Assembly: GCA_022704925.1 (NCBI GenBank) | Contig: JAKJFK010000012.1 | Span: 1 to 17,630 of the forward strand | DNA: 17,630 nt | Source: a candidate division TA06 bacterium | Lineage (GTDB): Bacteria; Ratteibacteria; UBA8468; MWAK01 | Direction of reading: 5' to 3' | In this document: positions 7,380-14,839 of the stretch, in pieces | Position numbering within the stretch: the stretch's first letter is position 1 | How the letters are laid out: each line of letters begins with the position of its first letter | Translations under genes and position numbers: made by a program | The notes under the pieces: model-generated | What the model was told of the DNA's origin: nothing | The model's input: the letters and a program-made list of their open reading frames with translations, nothing else | Databases searched by the model: none

Positions 7380-7988
7380 GTGTACCGGTACGGGCTATTA
7401 TTCCTGGCGTTCTTTTCAATCCTGGTTACGGGTTCGTCGGCGGCCAACCCGCCCGGCGCGGATAATTCGGCTGACGGCGGCCTGGGCGTGAAGGTTCAGG
7501 GTTCCGTCGAACGGCGCGACCGGGACAACAGTTCCTTCTGGGAGCAACTGGGGACGGTCCGTTCCGAAAAGTTGGCCCTCTATCTCGAGCTGAGCTCGGA
7601 GGATTCGAAGCTGGTCGTGCCGATCATCCAGGCCTTGAGCCGGCACCGGAAGGAGGTCCAGGTTGAACGCAATGCCGCCCTGGACCGGCTGGACGGACTT
7701 CTGAAGCAGAGGGCGGGCGAGGCGGATTTGCTGCGGGCGGTCCGGGATTTTCAGAGGCAGGAAGTCGAGGCATTCCAGAAGGAGCAGCGGTTGACCGCCG
7801 ACCTGCTGAGGGCGCTTACGCCCGAGAAACAGGCCCGCTACTATCTCTTCAACCGTTACTTTTCAAACCAGGTCCGGCAGGGTTTGTACCGGATGGCCGA
7901 ACAGCGTCTCAAGAATCGCCAGGATGGGCCTGATGCCGGACCGTCTCGAAAAGTTTCAACACCGCCGCCACCTCCTGGTCAACCGTAA
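7380..7988 (+). CDS. Secreted helical protein of the sigma/anti-sigma cluster, Spy/CpxP-like
   Basis: From the GTG start the 202-residue product opens with a textbook signal peptide: Met-Tyr-Arg, a hydrophobic core LLFLAFFSILV, then TGSSA with cleavage around residues 21-22. The mature part is a charged, almost entirely alpha-helical region (about 62-178) rich in Glu, Arg, Gln and Leu. It includes LELSSEDSKLVVPIIQALSRHR and LTPEKQARYYLFNRYF. This pattern resembles the periplasmic Spy/CpxP/heavy-metal-sensor (LTxxQ-like) proteins that act as chaperones or stress sensors, but no diagnostic motif makes that certain. It ends in a Pro-rich tail (PPPPP). Its last 80 bases overlap the 3' end of cmk on the other strand. 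Operon position suggests a target or accessory sensor of the sigma/anti-sigma pair. Confidence 0.65.
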   Translation: MYRYGLLFLAFFSILVTGSSAANPPGADNSADGGLGVKVQGSVERRDRDNSSFWEQLGTVRSEKLALYLELSSEDSKLVVPIIQALSRHRKEVQVERNAALDRLDGLLKQRAGEADLLRAVRDFQRQEVEAFQKEQRLTADLLRALTPEKQARYYLFNRYFSNQVRQGLYRMAEQRLKNRQDGPDAGPSRKVSTPPPPPGQP

Positions 7989-8595
7989 GCCCGGAGGTAT
8001 CCAGGTAATGGGCGTCGGGGGCGCGCACCAGCGGCGCCACCCGGCGTGACAGGTCCTGGCGGTCCCGCTCGGCCATTTCCCGCTCGACTTCCGGAACCGG
8101 CTGGCGGGCGCCTATCTTTTCGAGATCAAGCGTTCGCCTTCCCGCCCTCGTCTTCAGACTGGCATCCAGGTATATCTTGAGAGTGGCCCGCGGAAAGATG
8201 ACCGTGGTCGTATCCCGCCCCTCCACCACCAGGTTGTTCCGTTCCCCGAATTGGCGCTGGAGCGGCAGCAGGGCGGCCCGGACCCTCGGTGAGCGGGCCA
8301 GGTAGAAGGTGTTCCGGGTTACTTCCGGGGTCCGGATCTCGCCGGTCACCTCGGTTCCGTCGACGAAGACCCGGACGCCTTCCGGGGCGGGGCGGATGTC
8401 CAGCCGGGCCGTCCGGGTGATCTTCTCCAGGGCCGTTTCGTCTTCCAGGTTGACTCCCTCCTGCAACGCCTTCCAGGTAAGCGCCCGGTAGAGGGCGCCG
8501 GTATCCAGATAAAGGAAACCGAGCCGGCGGGCCAGCTGTCTGGCCAGGGTACTCTTGCCGGCGCCGGCCGGACCATCGATGGCAATGATGTGCAT
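7909..8595 (-). CDS. cmk: Cytidylate kinase
   Basis: A 228-residue P-loop kinase that phosphorylates CMP and dCMP with ATP. The N-terminus IIAIDGPAGAGKSTLA carries Walker A (GPAGAGKST, residues 8-16), followed by LGFLYLDTGALYRALT, the classic CMP-binding segment. Later come VVEGRDTTTVIFPRATLKIYLDA and an RDRQDLSRRVAPL LID/arginine region. The usual RD-x-GT motif reads RDTTT here. It is the last gene of the long minus-strand operon, 23 bp after frr, and no Shine-Dalgarno sequence is evident before its ATG, so coupling is likely. Its 3' end overlaps the convergent secreted-protein gene by 80 bp. Together with pyrH upstream it completes UMP/CMP phosphorylation in this operon. Confidence 0.96.
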   Translation of the reverse strand: MHIIAIDGPAGAGKSTLARQLARRLGFLYLDTGALYRALTWKALQEGVNLEDETALEKITRTARLDIRPAPEGVRVFVDGTEVTGEIRTPEVTRNTFYLARSPRVRAALLPLQRQFGERNNLVVEGRDTTTVIFPRATLKIYLDASLKTRAGRRTLDLEKIGARQPVPEVEREMAERDRQDLSRRVAPLVRAPDAHYLDTSGLTVDQEVAAVLKLFETVRHQAHPGDS

Positions 8596-8618
8596 CGGGG
8601 ATGGATGGAGGCCGCCGG

Positions 8619-9176
8619 CTACTCCATGATCTCCTTCTCTTTGGCCGCCAGCAGGTTGTCGACCTCCCGGATGGCGTTGTCGGTCTGCTTCTGGATGTCG
8701 TTGATGACGTGGTGCATGTCATCCTCGGAGACACGCTTCTCTTTTTCGGCCTTCTTGATCTCCTCATTTGCCTTGCGGCGCATCTCGCGGATTTCGACCC
8801 GACCCTGCTCGGCGATCTTGTGGGCGACCTTGACCACCTCCCGGCGCCGCTCCTCGCTGAGTGGCGGGATGGGAATGCGCACGCCGGTGGCATCGGTCAC
8901 CGGGTTCAGGCCCAGGTTGGAGGCCAGGATCGCCTTGCCGATTTCGCCGGCCAGGTTCTTGTCCCAGGGCTGGACCATGATCAGGTTGGGCTGCGGCGTG
9001 CTGACGGTGGCCACCTGGTTGATAGGCATCCGGGCGTTGTAGGCATTCACCTGGATGCCGTCCAGCAGGGTGGCACTGGCGCGCCCGATCCGGAGCCCGG
9101 AAAGTTCCTTCTTTACGAAGTCGAGGACCCGGTGCATCTCGTTCTGGGTCTTCTGAATAGTTTCTCTTGCAACCAT
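8619..9176 (-). CDS. frr: Ribosome recycling factor
   Basis: A 185-residue RRF, which together with EF-G splits post-termination ribosomes. Family features: a three-helix bundle and beta-domain pattern with LSGLRIGRASATLLDGIQV near the start, STPQPNLIMVQPWD in the middle, the conserved PIPPLSEERRREVVKVAHKIAEQGRVEIREMRR, and a helical C-terminus. Length is normal. A clear AAGGAGG ribosome-binding site precedes the ATG at 9176. It follows pyrH by 30 bp; the pyrH-frr pair is widely conserved in bacteria. The usual upstream rpsB-tsf genes are absent here and metG takes their place. Confidence 0.98.
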   Translation of the reverse strand: MVARETIQKTQNEMHRVLDFVKKELSGLRIGRASATLLDGIQVNAYNARMPINQVATVSTPQPNLIMVQPWDKNLAGEIGKAILASNLGLNPVTDATGVRIPIPPLSEERRREVVKVAHKIAEQGRVEIREMRRKANEEIKKAEKEKRVSEDDMHHVINDIQKQTDNAIREVDNLLAAKEKEIME

Positions 9177-9206
9177 GCCGCCTCCTTGAAAGTATGGAAA
9201 TCCTGC

Positions 9207-9917
9207 TCAGCTGATAATCGTGCCCAGTTTTCCGCCGGCCAGTATCTGCCTCAGGTTGCCCTTGCCGAAGAGATTGAAGACGACCACCGGGATGGTATTC
9301 TCCCGGCAGAGGGCGATGGCGGTGGCGTCCATGATGGCGAGGTTTTTCTGGAGCACGGTGTCGAAAGTGAGCCGCTGGTAGCGCCGGGCGTCCCGGATGC
9401 GCTTGGGATCGGCCGAGTAGACCCCGTCGACCTTGGTTCCCTTCAGAATAAGCTGGGCGCCGATCTCGATGGCGCGCAGGGCGGCGGCGGTGTCGGTGGT
9501 GAAGTAGGGACTGCCGGTGCCGCCGGCAAAGATGACCAGCCGTCCCTTTTCCAGGTGGCGGATGGCCCGCCGCCGTATGTAAGGTTCGGCCAGCTGGCGC
9601 ATTTCGAGGGCGGTCTGAAGGCGGGTCTCAACGCCCTGTTTTTCCAGGGCCGACTGCAGGGCCAGCCCGTTGATGACCGTGGCCACCATTCCCATGTAAT
9701 CGGCGGTGGTCTTGTCAATGCCCTCGCGGCTGACGACCGCGCCGCGGAAAAGATTGCCCGCCCCGATCACCACCGCGATCTGGATGTCCAGTTCCGCCGC
9801 GGAACGCAGTTCACCGACCAGCCGTTTTAAGGGTTCGGGTTCGATTCCAAATCCGTCCTCCCCCGAAAAGGCCTCCCCGGAGACCTTCACCACCACCCGC
9901 CGGTACTTTTTAGCCAT
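9207..9917 (-). CDS. pyrH: UMP kinase
   Basis: A 236-residue amino-acid-kinase-fold enzyme that makes UDP from UMP and ATP and is normally allosterically controlled by GTP and UTP. Visible motifs: the N-terminal VVVKVSGEAF phosphate-binding segment, VVIGAGNLFRG (commonly GGGNxxRG), a central ADYMGMVATVINGLALQSALE, RLVIFAGGTGSPYFTTDTAAALRA for substrate binding, and LKGTKVDGVYSADP. An AAAGGAGAAC ribosome-binding site lies just before the ATG. It sits 42 bp downstream of metG in the operon that also carries pyrD, pyrK and cmk. Confidence 0.98.
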   Translation of the reverse strand: MAKKYRRVVVKVSGEAFSGEDGFGIEPEPLKRLVGELRSAAELDIQIAVVIGAGNLFRGAVVSREGIDKTTADYMGMVATVINGLALQSALEKQGVETRLQTALEMRQLAEPYIRRRAIRHLEKGRLVIFAGGTGSPYFTTDTAAALRAIEIGAQLILKGTKVDGVYSADPKRIRDARRYQRLTFDTVLQKNLAIMDATAIALCRENTIPVVVFNLFGKGNLRQILAGGKLGTIIS

Positions 9918-9959
9918 GTTCTCCTTTGATTACTCGCCGCCCATCCCTGGCTGAGATCG

Positions 9960-11450
9960 CTATTTCAAACGCGGAAAGAGTGGCGCTCCTTCTCCAACGG
10001 CCGCCCCGGCCGGCGTGAGCCCCCAGCGCAGCCCGTTGCTGTCGGCCGGCAGTTTTTCGAGTCCCAGCCTGGACCGGATGAGGCCGCTGGTCCGGGGCAT
10101 GACCGGTTCCAGGCAGAGGCTGAGCAGCCGGGCGGTCTCAGCCAGGTTGTAAAGCACCGGGCCGGAATTGTTCTCCGGCCGCCAGGGTGCGGTTTCGTCC
10201 AGGTAATGGTTGGCCGCCGTCACCACGGTGCGGGCCGTTTCCAGGAAGCCGAAGAAATCGACCGCGGCCATCCTTTCGTCGAGCTGCGGGAGCGCGGCCA
10301 GGACCTTTTCAGCCAGCCGGCCGCCGTCGCCGGCCTCCGGCACCCGGCCCTGGTGCCGGGTTCTGATCAGGTGGGCGAACCGGTGTACCAGGTTGCCCAG
10401 GTCATTGGCCAGGTCGCTGTTGTAGCGTTTCCGGAAGGCGGCTTCGTTGAAATCCCCGTCCAGTCCGAAGGGGACCTCGGCCAGCAGGAAATAGCGCAGG
10501 GCGTCAACTCCGTAAGTCCGGGCGAATTCCATCGGCTCGACCACGTTGCCGCGCGACTTGCTCATCTTCTCGCCGCCGGAGAGCCACCAGCCGTGGGCGA
10601 AGAGCTTCTCCGGCAAGGGCAGGCCCAGGGCCAGCAGCAGGGCCGGCCAGATTATGTAGTGGAAACGGATGATATCCTTGCCCAGGAGCTGGATGTCGGG
10701 CGGCCAGGTTTTTTTAAAACGGCCGTCCTCCTGCCCGTAGTCGACTCCCGAGAGATAGTTGAGCAGGGCATCGAACCAGACATAGATGGTCAATTCCGGA
10801 TCGGCCGCCATCTCGGCTGGCAGCGGGATGCCCCAGGCGCAGCGGCGGGTGCAGGAAACGTCGGGCAGCGGCTGGTTGAGCAGGTTGGACACCTCCTCCC
10901 GCGCCCGTTCCGGCTGGATCATCTCCGGGTGGGCCTGAAAGTAGGCCCGGATCGGTTCCTGGTAACGGGAGAGGCGGAAGAAGTAAGTGGGTTCGGAGAT
11001 CTTTTCGGTCTCCCGGCCGCAGTCCGGGCATAGGCTGCCCTGCGACGGCGTCAGGAAGGCCTCGCACGCGAAACAATAGTAACCTTCGTAGACGCCCGGG
11101 TAGATGTCGCCCCGGGCCGACAGTTCCAGGAAGACCCGCTGAACCACCCGCTGGTGCTCCGGTTCGGTGGTCCGGATGAAGCGGTCCGGTTTGATCTCCA
11201 TCGCGACCCAGAGGTCGCGGAAGTTTTTGGACATGCGGTCGGCCATCTCCCCGGGACTGATGCCCGCCTCCCGGGCCGCGTTCTCGATCTTGCTGCCGTG
11301 CTCGTCGGTGCCGGTCAGGAAGAAGACCTCCCGGCCCTGGAGGCGGAACCATCGGGCCAGCGCGTCGGCGGCCACCGTGGTATAGACGTGTCCAATATGT
11401 GGCTGGGCATTGACATAGTAGATCGGCGTGGTCAGGTAGTACTTACTCAT
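9960..11450 (-). CDS. metG: Methionyl-tRNA synthetase (short form)
   Basis: A 496-residue class I aminoacyl-tRNA synthetase that charges tRNA-Met and initiator tRNA. The HIGH signature is PHIGH at residues 17-21 and the KMSKS loop is at 295-299. A zinc knuckle is formed by CFAC (126-129) and CPDC (141-144). The C-terminal helical anticodon-binding domain is present, but the EMAPII-like dimerisation/tRNA-binding domain of longer MetRS forms is absent. The ATG overlaps the end of ricT by 8 bp, with an AAGGA site inside ricT, so the two are translationally linked. A ricT-type PSP1 gene near metG is seen in several bacterial groups. Confidence 0.97.
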   Translation of the reverse strand: MSKYYLTTPIYYVNAQPHIGHVYTTVAADALARWFRLQGREVFFLTGTDEHGSKIENAAREAGISPGEMADRMSKNFRDLWVAMEIKPDRFIRTTEPEHQRVVQRVFLELSARGDIYPGVYEGYYCFACEAFLTPSQGSLCPDCGRETEKISEPTYFFRLSRYQEPIRAYFQAHPEMIQPERAREEVSNLLNQPLPDVSCTRRCAWGIPLPAEMAADPELTIYVWFDALLNYLSGVDYGQEDGRFKKTWPPDIQLLGKDIIRFHYIIWPALLLALGLPLPEKLFAHGWWLSGGEKMSKSRGNVVEPMEFARTYGVDALRYFLLAEVPFGLDGDFNEAAFRKRYNSDLANDLGNLVHRFAHLIRTRHQGRVPEAGDGGRLAEKVLAALPQLDERMAAVDFFGFLETARTVVTAANHYLDETAPWRPENNSGPVLYNLAETARLLSLCLEPVMPRTSGLIRSRLGLEKLPADSNGLRWGLTPAGAAVGEGAPLFPRLK

Positions 11451-12147
11451 TGGGCGCGTCCTTTTCCTCGGCTTCTTCCGGTTCGGGATTGTTTCCCTGG
11501 CGCGGGCAGGAATGATGTTCGTAAGCCAGGCAGCACATCAGCCGGCTGCAGAGGCCCGAGACCTTGCTGGTATCCAGGGGCAGGTTTTGGTCCTTCACCA
11601 TGCGCATGGTGACCGGTTTGAATTCCCGCAGGAAGAGCGAGCAGCAGAGACGGCGGCCGCAGACTCCGAAACCGCCCAGCATTCGGGCTTCGTCCCGTCG
11701 GCCGACCTGGCGCATCTCGATCCGGCAGTTGAAGGTTTTGGCCAGTTCCCGGACCAGCTCGCGGAAATCGATGCGTTCCTCGGCATAGTAGTAAAAGGTA
11801 ACCACCGAGCGGTTGAACGAGTACTCGGCGTCGAGGAGTTTCATGTTGGCCAGCTTTTTTTCCAGGATCTTCTCCTGGCAGGTGCGGAAGGCTTCCTCGT
11901 CGTGTTCGTAATTCTCCTCGATCTGTTCGATGTCCTCGGGCGTGACCTTGCGCACGATGGACGAGAGGTCGTCTACCTTCCGGCCGGCCGGTGGTCCCGG
12001 CAGGATGGAGAGGACGATGCCGTAATCGAGGCCGCTCTTGGATGATTCGATGATTACGTAATCGCCCGGCGCGAATTCCAGTTCTTCGGGGGCGCTGAAG
12101 GGTTCGACCTTGTCAAGACGCCTGATTCGCAGTTCGGCAAATTTCAT
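11443..12147 (-). CDS. ricT: PSP1-domain protein RicT/YaaT
   Basis: A 234-residue PSP1 C-terminal domain protein. In Bacillus subtilis RicT (YaaT) works with RicA and RicF in a complex carrying Fe-S clusters that helps RNase Y mature operon mRNAs and affects sporulation and competence. Seen here: an N-terminal FAPGDYVIIESSKSGLDYGIVL, a helical linker, DFRELVRELAKTF, then the Cys-rich signature LGGFGVCGRRLCCSLFL (Cys163, 168, 169) and SGLCSRLMCCLAYEHHSC (Cys200, 205, 206, 214). The C-terminus is acidic and probably disordered. It overlaps the O-antigen ligase gene upstream by 4 bp and metG downstream by 8 bp. No RicA or RicF homologue is in the window, so its role in this organism is inferred from the family. 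Confidence 0.9.
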   Translation of the reverse strand: MKFAELRIRRLDKVEPFSAPEELEFAPGDYVIIESSKSGLDYGIVLSILPGPPAGRKVDDLSSIVRKVTPEDIEQIEENYEHDEEAFRTCQEKILEKKLANMKLLDAEYSFNRSVVTFYYYAEERIDFRELVRELAKTFNCRIEMRQVGRRDEARMLGGFGVCGRRLCCSLFLREFKPVTMRMVKDQNLPLDTSKVSGLCSRLMCCLAYEHHSCPRQGNNPEPEEAEEKDAPNE

Positions 12148-13952
12148 TCGTTCCCCGGGGTATGGTACGGAAGATTTTTTTGACGGTAATTCGGATTGTC
12201 CGGGTAGAGTTCGGCCGCCCGGCGGAAGGCCGTCGCCGCCCCCCGTTTCCAGACCGCCTGGCCGGTTCGGCCGGCCAGGTCCTCGCTGGCCAGTCCGAGC
12301 CGGTAGTGGTAACCGGAGGCGAAGGGTTCGACCCGGACCGCGCGCCGGTAGTTTTCAACGGCCTTCTCCAGCAGGACCGTCGAGTTGCCGAACCTCCCGG
12401 CCTGGAAGTAAAGATCGGCCAGTTGCGCCCAGTAATGGGGATTATCCGGTTCCATCCCGGCCGCCCGGTGCAGGCTTTCCAGCCCGGGCCGGCCGGTGCC
12501 CTGGGAGAGTTCCGTGAGACCGTTCTGGAAGATGCGGTCGGCCCGGTAGAGACGCGCCTGTCGGATGCCGGCGGCCACCATTATTAATATTATAAGCCCG
12601 GCTCCCAGCCGGGTCAACCACGGCCGGTTGGATGACCCCGCCCGGTCCGGCCGCCCATCCGGGCGGCCGGACCGGACCGGGATGAGAGCCGGCAGTATGA
12701 AGAGGAAGGAGGCCAGGGAGGGGTCGGAGAAGTCGAAATCGAGCTGGGCGTGGACGAAGAGCGCGATCGCGCCCCAGCCCAGACCGGCCGCCGCGCCGCC
12801 GCCGGCCATGCGCGGAGCGATCCGGCGCAGCAGCAACGCCCAGAAGGCCAGGAAGGCGCCGGTTCCCAGCAGTCCGTTTTCGGCCAGCATTTCGAAGAAG
12901 AGGCTGTGGCTGTGCTGGGTCTCCAGGGCCCGCATGATCTTGAAGCGGGTGTAGTGAACGCCGAAACTGCCCGGGCCGAAGCCGAGGACCGGTTCCCGGA
13001 GGAACATCCGCCAGGAGCTGGACCAGTAAGCCAGCCGGTCGCGCAGCGTGATCGCCTTGTCGCCCAGCAGCGGCGTCCAGAGCCCGGCGGCCCGCAGGAT
13101 CAGCCAGAGTCCGATCAGGCCCCCGGCCAGGGTCAGGACCGGGACCAGCCAGGCCGGCTGGAGCCGGTCGGGCGTTCCGGTCCGGGCGCGGGCCCGCCGT
13201 CCGGACCAGGCGGCGGCCAGCCAGAGGAGCCCGGTAATCCCCAGGGCGGCCATGGCGCCGGTGGAACGGGTCAGGCCCAGCGTGGTCAGCAGCAGCAGCG
13301 ACAGCAGGGCCGCCAGCGTACGCCGGTCAGCCCCGGCCTCCGAACCCAGCGAGATCGCCACCGGCAGGAGCGCGATCAGGTATCCGGCCAGGATATTGGG
13401 ATAGACGAAGGTCGAGAAGACGCGGCGGGAATAAAGGCGGGCCAGTAGGTCGGGATTGGTGGTGGCCAGCAGGTTCGACTCCTTAAGGTACCCCAGGGTT
13501 TCCCGAAAGCCCCAGAAGTACTGTTCGAGCGCATACAGGCAGACCAGGATTCCGGAGGCCAGGATGACCGCGCGGAGTACGCGGCTGAATCGTTCGCCCC
13601 GCTCCCCGGCGGCGGCCAGCATTTGCACCAACAGGAAGAAGAGGAGGAAGTAATGCAGGTGTTCCAGGAAGAGACGGGTGGAACGATAAGGCGAGGTCGA
13701 GACCGCGGCGCTGATCGCGTTGACCGCCAGGAAGAGCAGGGCCGCCGCCTCCAGACCGGTCGGCCGGTATCGGGCCCGGCCCAGCAGGATCAGCCCGGCG
13801 TAAACCGCGGCGGCGGCCGTCACCGCCAGCTGGAAGAGAAGCTGCAGGTTGTAGTGGGTCAGGCCGTCCAGAAGGGGACGCAGGAAGATATAGACTGCGA
13901 ACCCGGTTAACGGCAGGATAGCCGGGTTGAACCGGTTCTTCCCGGCTTTCAT
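12144..13952 (-). CDS. O-antigen ligase/polymerase-like membrane protein with C-terminal TPRs
   Basis: A 602-residue polytopic inner-membrane protein. Residues ~10-420 contain about eleven or twelve hydrophobic segments. The Wzy/WaaL-type periplasmic features include GLTRSTGAMAALG, an amphipathic loop RDRLAYWSSSWRMF, REPVLGFGPGSFG, and TQHSHSLFFEMLAENGLLG, which holds the His typical of the ligase family. A further membrane helix lies near 443-460. The last ~130 residues form TPR-like helices (PDNPHYWAQLADLYFQAG; FASGYHYRLGLASEDLAG; PDNPNYRQ). Proteins of this class attach or polymerise glycans, usually on lipid A-core, or glycosylate proteins; which applies here is unknown. The start overlaps the pyrD stop and the end overlaps the ricT start, each by 4 bp (ATGA). 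A GC-rich perfect inverted repeat lies in the linker before the last helix. Confidence 0.87.
   Translation of the reverse strand: MKAGKNRFNPAILPLTGFAVYIFLRPLLDGLTHYNLQLLFQLAVTAAAAVYAGLILLGRARYRPTGLEAAALLFLAVNAISAAVSTSPYRSTRLFLEHLHYFLLFFLLVQMLAAAGERGERFSRVLRAVILASGILVCLYALEQYFWGFRETLGYLKESNLLATTNPDLLARLYSRRVFSTFVYPNILAGYLIALLPVAISLGSEAGADRRTLAALLSLLLLTTLGLTRSTGAMAALGITGLLWLAAAWSGRRARARTGTPDRLQPAWLVPVLTLAGGLIGLWLILRAAGLWTPLLGDKAITLRDRLAYWSSSWRMFLREPVLGFGPGSFGVHYTRFKIMRALETQHSHSLFFEMLAENGLLGTGAFLAFWALLLRRIAPRMAGGGAAAGLGWGAIALFVHAQLDFDFSDPSLASFLFILPALIPVRSGRPDGRPDRAGSSNRPWLTRLGAGLIILIMVAAGIRQARLYRADRIFQNGLTELSQGTGRPGLESLHRAAGMEPDNPHYWAQLADLYFQAGRFGNSTVLLEKAVENYRRAVRVEPFASGYHYRLGLASEDLAGRTGQAVWKRGAATAFRRAAELYPDNPNYRQKNLPYHTPGNE
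12642..12675. repeat. Perfect inverted repeat, 15-bp arms with a 4-base loop, inside the O-antigen ligase gene
   Basis: The left arm is CCGGTCCGGCCGCCC, the loop ATCC, and the right arm is the exact reverse complement. Fourteen of fifteen pairs are G-C. It encodes roughly residues 426-437, an Arg/Gly/Pro/Asp linker between membrane segments. Such a stem is not expected by chance in a window of this size. It may be a palindromic REP-like insertion or an RNA structure acting on the long operon transcript. Confidence 0.8.
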
Positions 13953-14839
13953 GGCGTAGGTTTCCGGCGGCCGGGGCCGGCGGTCCGGAATTCGGCCAGG
14001 GCCTGGAGTATTTCCCGGTAGGCCAGCGGCCGGAAGAAGTTGACGGTGCCCAGCCCGATCGCCTGGGCGCCGGCCAGGAGCATTGAGACCGCCCCGTCGG
14101 CGTCGTGGACGCCGCCCGATCCGATGATCGGCAGGCCGACGGCCTGGCGGGCCCGGTGGACCAGGTAGAGGGAGACCGGCAGGACCGCCGGACCGGAGAG
14201 GCCTCCGGTTATCCCGCCCAGCCGGGGTTTTCGCAGTTTGAGGTCGAAGACCATGGCCGGCAGGGTGTTGGCCACGGTCAGGCCGTCGCAGCCGGCCGTT
14301 TCGGCCGCCCGGGCCAGGTCTCCGATCCGGTAGAAGTCGGGCGGCAGCTTGGCCAGCAGAGGCAGGCCGGTGGCGCGCCTGACTTCCCGCAGCAGCCGTT
14401 CGATTTCGGTCGGCGCGGTGGGGTTGAAGGCCCCGCCCACGTTCGGACAGGAGAGGTTGATCTCCAGGCCGGCCGGCCCGGCTCCGGTGAGCGCTTCGGC
14501 CATCCGGGAGAGTTCCGGTCCGTTGCCGGCGATGCTGGCGATCACCGGCAGGGGCAGGGAGCGCAGTCCGGGCGCCGTTTCCTCGAGGAAACGGGCGAAC
14601 CCGGGGTTCTCCAGGCCGATGGAATTGACCAGGCCCGACGGCGTCTCCGCAATGCGGGGGGGCGGATTGCCCGGCCGGGGCTGGAAGGTCACGGTCTTGG
14701 TGCAGAGGGCTCCGAAGCGGCCCAGTTCAACCAGTTTTTTGATTTCACGGCCGGCGCCGGCGGTCCCGGAAAGGAGCACCAGCGGATTGCGCAGCTTGAT
14801 GCCGGCGAAGCGCAGGGCCAGATCAGGCGTTTTCGACAT
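13949..14839 (-). CDS. pyrD: Dihydroorotate dehydrogenase B, catalytic subunit
   Basis: A 296-residue FMN-dependent class 1B dihydroorotate dehydrogenase, the fourth step of UMP synthesis, passing electrons to NAD via PyrK. The active-site base is Cys131 in GLEINLSCPNVGGAF, as in class 1 enzymes (class 2 uses Ser). LCTKTVT (Lys48), NSIGLENPG, LTVANTLPA and IIGSGGV complete the FMN/orotate site. The frame opens 42 codons earlier over pyrK, but the ATG at 14839 gives the normal N-terminus (FAGIKLRNPLVLLSG) and has a GGAAAG site. The start lies 17 bp inside pyrK, which fits the need for equal amounts of both subunits. Confidence 0.96.
   Translation of the reverse strand: MSKTPDLALRFAGIKLRNPLVLLSGTAGAGREIKKLVELGRFGALCTKTVTFQPRPGNPPPRIAETPSGLVNSIGLENPGFARFLEETAPGLRSLPLPVIASIAGNGPELSRMAEALTGAGPAGLEINLSCPNVGGAFNPTAPTEIERLLREVRRATGLPLLAKLPPDFYRIGDLARAAETAGCDGLTVANTLPAMVFDLKLRKPRLGGITGGLSGPAVLPVSLYLVHRARQAVGLPIIGSGGVHDADGAVSMLLAGAQAIGLGTVNFFRPLAYREILQALAEFRTAGPGRRKPTP

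Noticed and set aside
8126-8893. Alternative minus-strand frame spanning cmk and frr
   Set aside because: It is an out-of-frame shadow on the same strand as two unmistakable genes, with no domain and biased Arg/Ser/Pro content.
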